Shown one piece after another: positions 14,699 through 20,377 of a stretch of DNA of 20,377 nt; the stretch's first letter is position 1, and each line of letters begins with the position of its first letter. The position numbers and the translations under genes were made by a program. The stretch lies in contig WQUN01000199.1 of NCBI GenBank assembly GCA_009782085.1, forward strand, positions 1 to 20,377, given 5' to 3'. The notes below the pieces were generated by a model, which worked only from the letters and a program-made list of their open reading frames with translations, did no database searches and was not told where the DNA came from. Origin of the DNA: Bacillota bacterium (lineage in GTDB: Bacteria; Bacillota; Clostridia; Lachnospirales; WQUN01).

Positions 14699-15652
14699 AT
14701 GGGCGTAAGACTGATAGCCGAAGCCGGCTGCAATCACATGGGCGACTTTGAACTGGCCAAGGAATTCATAAAGGTGGCGGCGGTATTCTGTAAGGCCGAC
14801 GTTATCAAGTTCCAGAAACGGAACCCGAGGGAGCTCCTGTCCGCCGAGCAGTACAACGCCCCGCACCCGGACCCGCGGAACGCCTACGGCCCGACCTACG
14901 GCAGCCACAGGGAGTTCCTGGAGTTCAGCATCGGGCAGCACGCGGAGCTGAAGCGCTGCTGCGAAGAGTTCGGCATCGTTTACAGCTCCTCCGTCTGGGA
15001 CATGACCTCGGCCAAAGAGATCGCCGGGCTCAACCCGGGCATCATCAAAATCCCCTCCGCGAGCAACAACCGCCGCGAAATGCTCGAATGGCTCTGCGAA
15101 AACTACGGCGGCGAGATACACGTGTCCGTCGGCATGACCACGCGCGCGGAGGAGCGGGAGCTGGTGCGGCTTTTCGCCGGCCGGGGGCGCGCGGGGGACC
15201 TGACGCTTTACAGCTGCACCTCCGGCTATCCCGTCCCGCCGAAGGACATCTGCCTGCTGGAAATAAAGCGGCTCCTGGAGGAATACGGCGGCGTCGTAAG
15301 GGAGATCGGCTTTTCCGGGCACCACAACGGCATCGCCCCGGACATCGCCGCGCTGACGCTGGGCGCGACGGTGATCGAGCGGCATTTCACCCTCGACAGG
15401 ACGTGGAAGGGCACCGACCACGCCGCCTCCCTGGAGCCGGACGGCCTTCGCAAGCTAAGACGCGACCTGGACAACGTGTCTATGGCGCTGAGATACAAGG
15501 ACGCCGAGATACTGGAGATCGAGAAGGCGCAGAGGGACAAGCTGAAACGCGGAGGCGCCGCCGGGGCGGGAAGCGGACCGTTCGCGGACGGGGAAAACAA
15601 CCTTGATATAAAGGCGGCCAGGTCTGTGTCGGCGACAATGTCAACAGAGTAA
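14699..15652 (+). CDS. neuB: NeuB-family nonulosonic acid synthase without SAF domain
   Basis: A 317-residue TIM-barrel synthase that condenses phosphoenolpyruvate with an N-acyl hexosamine (or its 6-phosphate) to give a sialic, legionaminic or related nonulosonic acid. Seen: LIAEAGCNHMGDFELAKEFI and VIKFQKRNP at the N-terminus, YSCTSGYPVP, GFSGHHNGIAPDIAALTLGA and ERHFTLDRTWKGTDHAASLE. AAAGGAGG at 14684-14691 gives a seven-base spacer to ATG. The C-terminal SAF (antifreeze-like) domain common in NeuB is missing; the tail after about residue 285 is Gly/Ala-rich. It lies between the maf-like gene and the NeuA fusion, so the product is probably a flagellin sugar. Which nonulosonate is made cannot be told. 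Confidence 0.88.
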   Translation: MGVRLIAEAGCNHMGDFELAKEFIKVAAVFCKADVIKFQKRNPRELLSAEQYNAPHPDPRNAYGPTYGSHREFLEFSIGQHAELKRCCEEFGIVYSSSVWDMTSAKEIAGLNPGIIKIPSASNNRREMLEWLCENYGGEIHVSVGMTTRAEERELVRLFAGRGRAGDLTLYSCTSGYPVPPKDICLLEIKRLLEEYGGVVREIGFSGHHNGIAPDIAALTLGATVIERHFTLDRTWKGTDHAASLEPDGLRKLRRDLDNVSMALRYKDAEILEIEKAQRDKLKRGGAAGAGSGPFADGENNLDIKAARSVSATMSTE

Positions 15653-15660
15653 GAAAGTTT

Positions 15661-15778
15661 ATTAGACTTCTTCGGAAATTGATTTCCCGCTGTCACCCTG
15701 AGCGCAGCGAAGGGTCTTAAAATCAAGATTCTTCGCTTCGCTCAGAATGACAAGCGCTAATTTCCATAGAAGTCTATT
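15661..15778. repeat. MITE-like nested inverted repeat, 118 bp
   Basis: Outer arms ATTAGACTTCTTCGGAAATT (15661-15680) and its inverted partner at 15759-15778 match at 17 of 20 positions. Inner arms 15691-15718 and 15725-15752 match at 23 of 28 and carry the CATTCTGAGCGAAGCGAAG-type sequence. It fills almost the whole gap between the neuB-like gene and the NeuA fusion. Confidence 0.75.
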
Positions 15779-15816
15779 GTGTTCAATTTTCTATTTTCCC
15801 CGGACGGAGGCCCGCG

Positions 15817-16974
15817 TTGTTCGATTTCATAGCCTTTATCCCCGCCAGGGGCGGGAGCAAGTCCATCCCCCTGAAAAACATCAAAGAGCTCTGCGGCCGT
15901 CCGATGATCTATTGGGCCCTGGACGCGGCGGCGGCCTGCGCCGGCATAGACAGGATATATGTGGCCACGGACAGCCCCGGGATCGCGGACGCCGTTCGGT
16001 CCTACGGCAATCCCAAGGCCGAGCCGGTCGGGCGGAGCGCCGGGAGCGCGACGGACACGGCCTCCACGGAATCCGCCATGCTTGAGTTCGCGCGGGAGCG
16101 GGATTTCGGGCATATAGCGCTGATTCAGGCCACTTCCCCGCTTTTAAGGCCGGAACACCTGGACGAGGGCATACGGCTGATAAAAAGCGGCTTTGACAGC
16201 GCGCTTTCCGTCACACGGCAGAAGCGGTTCATATGGGAACGCGGCGCGGACGGCGGCGCGTTCCCCGTCAACTACGACCCGCTGCGGCGGCCGATGCGCC
16301 AGGAGTTCGGCGGGTATCTGGCGGAGAACGGCGCGTTTTATATCACCTCCAGGGAGGCTCTTCTGCGGACCGGCTGCCGCGTGAGCGGAAGGATCGGCCT
16401 CGTGGAGACCCCGGAGGAAATGTACTTCGAGGTGGACGAGCCGTGCGACTGGGACATCGTCGGGGGTTTGCTGCGAAAAAGGCGGCGGGAGCCGGATTTT
16501 TCCCGCGTGAAAGCCCTTTTCACGGACTGCGACGGCGTCCTGACCGACGGCGGCATGTACTACACAGAGAACGGGGACGAGATGAAGAAATTCAACTCCA
16601 AGGACGGCCTGGGTTTCCGGCTCTTGCGCGAGAAGGGCGTGCTGACGGGGCTCGTCACCGGGGAGAAGCGGGAGCTTATAGCGCGCCGCGCGCGAAAGCT
16701 CCGAATCGACGAGGCGCACTTCGGCGTGGACGACAAGGAAAAGCTGCTCGAAAGAATCCTGCCGGAGCGCGGCCTCGGGTTCCGGGACATCGCCTATATC
16801 GGCGACGACGTGAACGACCTCCCGGCGCTCCGCCGGGCCGGAATCGCCTGCTGCCCCGCCGACGCGCTGGAGGCGGTGAAGGAAGCGTGCGCCTACGTGG
16901 CAAAGGCGCGGGGCGGGGAGGGCGCGGTCAGGGAAGTGGCGGAGAAGATATTGGAAAGCATGGACGGAGACTGA
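15817..16974 (+). CDS. neuA: Fusion: CMP-nonulosonate synthetase (NeuA) with KdsC-like phosphatase
   Basis: A 385-residue, two-domain cytoplasmic enzyme. Residues 1 to about 228 are a NeuA-type cytidylyltransferase: IPARGGSKSIPLKNI (CTP binding), YVATDSPGIADAV, LIQATSPLL and PEEMYFEVDEPCDW. Residues about 232-385 are a KdsC-like HAD phosphatase: LFTDCDGVLTDGG with D237 and D239, GLVTGEKRE, the lysine in VDDKEKLL and YIGDDVNDLPAL. Together they would remove a 9-phosphate and activate the sugar as CMP-nonulosonate for the Maf-type enzyme. TTG at 15817 is the start, with GGAGG six bases before it. Similar fusions exist in other bacteria and in animal CMAS. Whether the phosphatase half is active, and on which sugar, is not shown. 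Confidence 0.9.
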   Translation: MFDFIAFIPARGGSKSIPLKNIKELCGRPMIYWALDAAAACAGIDRIYVATDSPGIADAVRSYGNPKAEPVGRSAGSATDTASTESAMLEFARERDFGHIALIQATSPLLRPEHLDEGIRLIKSGFDSALSVTRQKRFIWERGADGGAFPVNYDPLRRPMRQEFGGYLAENGAFYITSREALLRTGCRVSGRIGLVETPEEMYFEVDEPCDWDIVGGLLRKRRREPDFSRVKALFTDCDGVLTDGGMYYTENGDEMKKFNSKDGLGFRLLREKGVLTGLVTGEKRELIARRARKLRIDEAHFGVDDKEKLLERILPERGLGFRDIAYIGDDVNDLPALRRAGIACCPADALEAVKEACAYVAKARGGEGAVREVAEKILESMDGD

Positions 16975-16978
16975 CGAA

Positions 16979-17416
16979 ATGCTCATCGGATACGACGAAC
17001 GGTACCTTTCCGCCTGCGCGGACATCTACCTGAAAACCTTCCGCGCCGAGCCGTTCGGCTACGACTGGCTGACGGAGGACGCCGCGCTGCGGTATTTCGC
17101 GGACACGGCGCGCTGCCCCGGGTTCCTCGGGTATATACTGCTCGCGGACGGCCGGCCGGCGGGCGCGTGCCTGGGCCGCGCCGACGGCTATTCCCGCGGC
17201 GTTCTCTACGAGATAAAGGAATTTTTCGTGGAGCCGGGATCCCAAAACAAGGGCCTCGGCCGGGAATTCCTGTCCGATATAGAAAAAGACTTGACTAATC
17301 GCGGCGTTTCGTGTATTACTCTACTTACACAGAGGGGCATCCGGGCGCACGGGTTCTATCTCAGGAACGGCTTCGCGGAGAGCGCCGGGGCCGTGGTGAT
17401 GGCTAAGGCATTATGA
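16979..17416 (+). CDS. GNAT family N-acetyltransferase
   Basis: A 145-residue single-domain acetyltransferase. Seen: motif A as EFFVEPGSQNKGLGREFL, with Q-N-K-G-L-G binding the acetyl-CoA pyrophosphate, and motif B at GFYLRNGFAESAG. The N-terminal DIYLKTFRAEPFGYDW resembles aminoglycoside 6'-acetyltransferase-like GNATs. It begins four bases after the NeuA fusion stop, with GGAG nine bases before ATG, so it belongs to the same operon. It might acetylate an amino sugar of the flagellin pathway, or be an unrelated small-amine acetyltransferase. Confidence 0.87.
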   Translation: MLIGYDERYLSACADIYLKTFRAEPFGYDWLTEDAALRYFADTARCPGFLGYILLADGRPAGACLGRADGYSRGVLYEIKEFFVEPGSQNKGLGREFLSDIEKDLTNRGVSCITLLTQRGIRAHGFYLRNGFAESAGAVVMAKAL

Positions 17417-17452
17417 GATTTGCGCGCTTTGCGCTGAACGGGGACTGATCGT

Positions 17453-17926
17453 ATGCCAAAGGACAGGAACGCCTCCAAGCTGATCGCGCAGAACAAAAAG
17501 GCCTTCCACGACTATTTCATCGAGGAGACTTACCAGGCCGGGATAGAGCTGATAGGGACGGAGGTCAAGTCCCTCCGGGCCGGGAAGTGCAACCTCAAGG
17601 AGAGCTATATCCAGATAAGGAGCGGGGAGGCGTTCGTCGAGGGAATGCACATCAGCCCCTACGAATTCGGCAACATCTTCAACAAAGACCCGCTTCGGAG
17701 CCGCCGCCTGCTTTTGCACAAAAAGGAGATCGCCCGGCTCAAAACGGCCGTCTCCGCGGAAGGCTACACCATCGTCCCGCTGAAGGTCTATTTTCATAAA
17801 AGCCTGGTAAAGCTCGACATAGCGGTGGCCAAGGGCAAGAAGCTCTACGACAAGCGGGGCGACATAGCGAAAAAAGATCAGCGCAGGGAGTTCGAGAGGG
17901 ATTTTAAGGTCAGGAACCTGTATTGA
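17453..17926 (+). CDS. smpB: SsrA-binding protein SmpB
   Basis: A 157-residue RNA-binding protein that delivers tmRNA to stalled ribosomes for trans-translation. Seen: NKKAFHDYFIEETYQAGIEL, IGTEVKSLRAGKCNLKESYI, GMHISPYEFGNIFN, the central RRLLLHKKEI, VPLKVYFHKSLVKLDIAVAK and the basic tail KLYDKRGDIAKKD, which enters the decoding centre. Length and all landmarks are standard. ATG at 17453 has a GGGGAC-type site upstream. The tmRNA gene ssrA, often next to smpB, is not in the short gap that follows. Confidence 0.97.
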   Translation: MPKDRNASKLIAQNKKAFHDYFIEETYQAGIELIGTEVKSLRAGKCNLKESYIQIRSGEAFVEGMHISPYEFGNIFNKDPLRSRRLLLHKKEIARLKTAVSAEGYTIVPLKVYFHKSLVKLDIAVAKGKKLYDKRGDIAKKDQRREFERDFKVRNLY

Positions 17927-17978
17927 AACCAGGTTTGCTTTTATAGGAATGTGGAATACTAAAGGGGAAGGTGCTCGC

Positions 17979-18428
17979 ATGAAATTCAGATCCAAGGTCG
18001 CCCTGTGGTACCACGTTGTCCACGTCCTTCTGGCCGCGGCGGTCCTGGCGCTGGTGCTGGACTTCGCGTCGAACGGAAGCGCGGCGGCCGGCGCCGCGGC
18101 GCTGGTACTGTTCCTGTTCGAGATATACATATCGCTGCTGCTGGGTTCGTCGTACTACGTTCTGGAGGAGAACGGCCTTCTCGTCAGGCACGGGCCGTTC
18201 GTGAAGTTTCGCGTCGACTACGGCGACATCGCCTCTGCGGAGGAAACGCGCCGGTTAAGGCCGTTTTTGGTGCTGTCCGCCGACGCTCTCGAAATAAGGC
18301 GCAAATCCGGCGGGGACGGGAAGGCCGTCGTCATCGCTCCGGAAAGGAAGAGGGAGTTTCTGGAGAAGCTGGACGAAAAGAGGGGCATAACGGCGGAACC
18401 GGCGTTGGACGAGACCGGCCCGCAATAA
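17979..18428 (+). CDS. Membrane protein with bacterial PH domain (YyaB-like)
   Basis: A 149-residue protein: two hydrophobic segments (about 12-32 and 37-58), then a short PH-like domain with YYVLEENGLLVRHGPFVKFR, YGDIASAEETRRLRPFLVLS and VVIAPERKREFLEKL. That layout, including the final Fl..L helix, recalls YyaB-like proteins (Pfam bPH_4). Function is not known for the group. ATG at 17979 is preferred over 17949 because AAAGGGGAAGG ends eight bases before it. A strong hairpin terminator follows. Confidence 0.75.
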   Translation: MKFRSKVALWYHVVHVLLAAAVLALVLDFASNGSAAAGAAALVLFLFEIYISLLLGSSYYVLEENGLLVRHGPFVKFRVDYGDIASAEETRRLRPFLVLSADALEIRRKSGGDGKAVVIAPERKREFLEKLDEKRGITAEPALDETGPQ

Positions 18429-18430
18429 CG

Positions 18431-18476
18431 GCAAAAGCCCGGATTCGGAATCTTGCTTCCATCTCCGGGCTTTTGC
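18431..18476 (+). terminator. Strong hairpin terminator after the PH-domain gene
   Basis: GCAAAAGCCCGGA (18431-18443) and TCCGGGCTTTTGC (18464-18476) form a perfect 13-base stem with a 20-base loop, three bases after the TAA stop. The A-tract/T-tract edges would work on both strands. The T-run is short (four) and followed by GCGCGG. The hairpin also overlaps the 3' part of the broken small gene on the opposite strand. Confidence 0.7.
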
Positions 18477-18608
18477 GCGGTCGTAGACTTTCGGGTCGGG
18501 GGTCGTCCGGGTGACGGGGTTCAGCCCGTCCCAGCCCCGGCGGCGCAGGCTGTCGGCCTACCGCCGCTTGCGCTTGGAGAGCTTTTCGTAAGGGATGAAT
18601 TTGTTCAT
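18438..18608 (-). pseudogene. Small basic protein gene interrupted by an amber codon
   Basis: ATG at 18608 has a perfect AGGAGG six bases upstream and a good promoter at 18681-18709. It encodes MNKFIPYEKLSKRKRR, then TAG at 18560-18558, and the same frame goes on as ADSLRRRGWDGLNPVTR and KVYDRAKARRWK. The two halves together read like one short basic protein, as I remember from Clostridial genomes (KFIPYEKLSKKKRRELD, then WG..NPVTR and a Y.R.KAR tail), where Glu often stands at the TAG position; GAG to TAG is one change. The frame stays open to 18255, overlapping the PH-domain gene, so the original end is uncertain; 18438 is approximate. TAG stops several neighbours (3840, 5041, serS), so recoding is unlikely and a nonsense mutation or base error is preferred. 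Confidence 0.6.
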
Positions 18609-18680
18609 GCGGTTCCTCCTGTCATGAGCGTGCCAGTATCTCATCCGGCAAGGTTGTGGGGGGCATAATAAACCTAGAGT

Positions 18681-18709
18681 ATTATATCGCCGCCCGGCAT
18701 TTTCCGCAA
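18681..18709 (-). promoter_or_regulatory. Sigma-A type promoter for the small basic protein gene
   Basis: On the minus strand TTGCGG (18709-18704), a 17-base spacer and TATAAT (18686-18681). The -10 is perfect, the -35 matches TTG of TTGACA, and the spacing is ideal. Transcription would start near 18674, about 65 bases before the small gene's ATG. Confidence 0.6.
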
Positions 18710-18765
18710 CAGTCCAGATGATGGATATTGATGGAATATTGAAGCAGAGCAAACGATGATTTGGC

Positions 18766-18871
18766 TGGAAGCCGGAAGCAGGAAGCCGGAAGTTAGAAGC
18801 CGGAAAAAGCAAGAAACCAGAGATTAACGGCTTTTCTAGTTTCTAGTTTCCAGCTTCTAGCTTCTAGTTCC
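18766..18871. repeat. Degenerate GGAAGCC / TTCTAGC inverted repeat
   Basis: The left arm is a run of GGAAGCCGGAAGCAGGAAGC-type heptads (18766-18804); the right arm (18835-18871) is CTAGTTTCTAGTTTCCAGCT-type sequence whose reverse complement aligns with the left arm with many differences. Together they could fold into a long imperfect hairpin directly downstream of serS, possibly ending its transcript. No gene is seen between 18710 and 18870. Confidence 0.6.
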
Positions 18872-20148
18872 TACCGTATCCTTTCCTTCCCGCCCATGTA
18901 CATCCTCAGCGGCCCCGGTATCCTAACCGACCCGTCCGCCTCCAGGTTGTTCTCCAGAAACGCGATTAGCATCCTCGGCGGCGCGACGACGGTGTTGTTC
19001 AGGGTGTGGGGGTGATAGTTGTCCTTCTCGCCGCGCACGCGTATGCCGAGCCTCCGCGCCTGGGCGTCGCCGAGGTTCGAGCAGCTCCCGGCCTCCGAAT
19101 ACTTCTTCTGGCGGGGCGACCACGCCTCCACGTCCACGCTCTTGACCTTCAGATCCGCCAGGTCCCCGGAACAGCACTCCAGCGTGCGTACGGGTATGTC
19201 AATGCTGCGGAAAAACTCCACGGTGTACTTCCACATCCTCTCGAACCAGGCCGGGCTGTCCTCCGGCTCGCAGATGACGACCATCTCCTGCTTCTCGAAC
19301 TGGTGCACGCGGTAGACGCCGCGCTCCTCTATGCCGTGCGCGCCGACTTCCTTCCGGAAGCACGGGGAATAGCTCGTCAGCGTCTGCGGCAGGGCGGATC
19401 TCTCCATCAGGCTTCCGATGAACTTGCCGATCATCGAGTGCTCGCTGGTGCCTATCAGGTACAGGTCCTCGCCCTCGATCTTGTACATCATGTTGTCCAT
19501 CTCCGCGAAGCTCATCACGCCGGTGACGACCTCGCCGCGGATCATGAACGGCGGGATATAGTAGGTAAAGCCCCTGTCGATCATGAAATCCCTGGCGTAG
19601 GACAGTATCGCGGAATGGAGCCTGGCGACGTCGCCTTTTAGGTAATAGAAGCCGTTTCCGCTGGTCGCGCGGGCGCTGTCCAGGTCGACGCCGTTTAGCT
19701 TTTCCATGATGTCCACATGGTACGGGATCTCGAAGTCCGGCACGAACGGCTCGCCGAAGCGCTCGACCTCCACGTTCTCGCCGTCGTTTTTGCCGATGGG
19801 CACGGAGGGGTCGATAATGTTGGGGATGACGAGCATCCTGTCGCGCACCTTGCGGCCGAGCTCGTCCTCCTCGGCCTTGAGGGCGTCGATCCTGGCGCCG
19901 ATGTCGGAGACTTCGAGCTTTTTGGCCTCCGCCTCGTCCTTAAGGCCCTTTAACAGCAGGCCGCCGATCTCCCGGCTGGCGGCGTTCCGGCGTCCGCGGA
20001 GGTCGTCGGCCTCGGCCTTGACCTCCCGCGCCCGTTTGTCGAGCGCGACGACCTCGTCCACCAAAACGAGCTTGTCGAACTGGAATTTCTTCCTGATATT
20101 CTCCCGAACCAGGTCGGGGTCAGTCCTTATCAGGCGTATATCTAGCAT
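18871..20148 (-). CDS. serS: Seryl-tRNA synthetase
   Basis: A 425-residue class II synthetase that charges tRNA-Ser (and tRNA-Sec) with serine. The N-terminal coiled-coil arm (about 25-105, for example VKAEADDLRGRRNAASREIG) contacts the long variable arm of the tRNA. Motif 2 is PCFRKEVGAHGIEERGVYR and motif 3 is NNTVVAPPRMLIAFLENN. Several active-site segments differ from E. coli SerS: IGTSEHSMIG where E. coli has IPTAEVTLTN, and NNTVVAPPRM where E. coli has NGSGLAVGRT. It therefore belongs to a divergent bacterial clade or may be a second copy. GGAGG lies six bases before ATG. Its start overlaps the end of the VOC gene by seven bases, so they are co-transcribed. Confidence 0.95.
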   Translation of the reverse strand: MLDIRLIRTDPDLVRENIRKKFQFDKLVLVDEVVALDKRAREVKAEADDLRGRRNAASREIGGLLLKGLKDEAEAKKLEVSDIGARIDALKAEEDELGRKVRDRMLVIPNIIDPSVPIGKNDGENVEVERFGEPFVPDFEIPYHVDIMEKLNGVDLDSARATSGNGFYYLKGDVARLHSAILSYARDFMIDRGFTYYIPPFMIRGEVVTGVMSFAEMDNMMYKIEGEDLYLIGTSEHSMIGKFIGSLMERSALPQTLTSYSPCFRKEVGAHGIEERGVYRVHQFEKQEMVVICEPEDSPAWFERMWKYTVEFFRSIDIPVRTLECCSGDLADLKVKSVDVEAWSPRQKKYSEAGSCSNLGDAQARRLGIRVRGEKDNYHPHTLNNTVVAPPRMLIAFLENNLEADGSVRIPGPLRMYMGGKERIR

Positions 20149-20377
20149 ATGCGGCCTCCGTTTCTGGGTGTGCTAACCAATACCGTAAACATCCAGTTTA
20201 TCCCGAACCTGTCCCGCAGCGAGCCGTGCAGCGCGGCGAAGAAGGTCGGCGCCAGGTCCATATAGACCTCCGCGCCCTCTTTAAGCGTATCCCAGGCTTT
20301 TTGGACCGCGGCGGCGTCCTTTGTCGTCATTGTAATATACATGTTCTCGCCGTCGGCCCGCCTGTTTTTGCCGTCGG
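20142..20377 (-). CDS. PhnB-like VOC family protein, C-terminal part
   Basis: The frame is open to the window edge, so only the last 77 residues are visible; an internal ATG at 20342 is not taken as the start because coding-like sequence continues upstream (GKNRRADGENMYI). The fragment matches the end of PhnB-type members of the glyoxalase/VOC superfamily: MYITMTTKDAAAVQKAWDTL, then APTFFAALHGSLRDRFGINW, with the G.l.DrFGi.W pattern common to the group. These are usually dimeric, often without known activity. The last 20 residues after INWMF are not typical. It shares seven bases with serS. Confidence 0.75.
   Translation of the reverse strand, partial: DGKNRRADGENMYITMTTKDAAAVQKAWDTLKEGAEVYMDLAPTFFAALHGSLRDRFGINWMFTVLVSTPRNGGRIC

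Noticed and set aside
17927..17978. tmRNA gene (ssrA) after smpB
   Set aside because: Only about 50 bases separate smpB from the next gene, far too short for ssrA, and no tRNA-like ends were seen.
18558..18560. Pyrrolysine or other recoding at the amber codon
   Set aside because: TAG is the ordinary stop of at least three neighbouring genes and no recoding hairpin or suppressor gene is visible; a nonsense mutation or sequence error is simpler.
18558..18812. 84-codon minus-strand ORF starting at 18812
   Set aside because: Its first 68 codons cross the promoter and leader of the small gene and are low in coding character; the strong AGGAGG points to ATG 18608.

Overview
The window is GC-rich (about 60 percent by eye), densely packed chromosomal DNA with strong GGAGG-type ribosome binding sites, frequent GTG and TTG starts and many overlapping genes. 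Gene content points to an anaerobic, motile member of the Bacillota, probably Clostridia: C_GCAxxG_C_C redox protein, ECF-type S component, Maf-type motility glycosyltransferase, sigma-28-like promoter, YyaB-like PH protein. This placement is inference from family content; there is no rRNA or other marker gene here.

Layout. 1-2255 (+): an overlapping operon of a C_GCAxxG_C_C protein (5' end outside), a GtrB-like glycosyltransferase, a GtrA-like flippase and a GNAT acetyltransferase. 2305-5043 (+): a membrane S component, a 98-bp MITE-like nested inverted repeat fused to its 3' end, a sugar phosphate isomerase/epimerase-like TIM barrel and a PfkB-type sugar kinase. 5044-6118: a gene-free island of stacked repeat families. 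6119-11107 (-): a flagellar operon read fliD, FliT/FlgN-like chaperone, fliS, HAD phosphatase, secreted polysaccharide deacetylase, with a sigma-28-like promoter upstream of fliD. 11302-17416 (+): superoxide dismutase, then a small unknown protein, a Maf-type flagellin glycosyltransferase, a second repeat island (14175-14640), a NeuB-family synthase, a fused NeuA-KdsC protein and a GNAT. 17453-18428 (+): smpB and a PH-domain membrane protein ending in a strong terminator. 18438-18709 (-): a small basic protein gene with a clear promoter and ribosome binding site but an in-frame amber codon. 18871-20377 (-): serS and the 3' end of a PhnB-like VOC protein.

How it works together. The centre is a flagellar filament-cap and filament-glycosylation neighbourhood. 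FliD and FliS serve filament assembly; the NeuB-like enzyme condenses a hexosamine derivative with phosphoenolpyruvate to make a nonulosonic acid, the KdsC-like half of the fusion would dephosphorylate the 9-phosphate, the NeuA half would activate the sugar with CTP, and the Maf-type protein would transfer it to flagellin. The enzymes making the precursor sugar are not in the window.

The most distinctive non-coding feature is the pair of repeat islands, which carry the same four repeat modules in the same order about 9 kb apart, with different copy numbers. One module has become the last codons of the maf-like gene. No transposase, integrase, CRISPR array, tRNA or rRNA was recognised.
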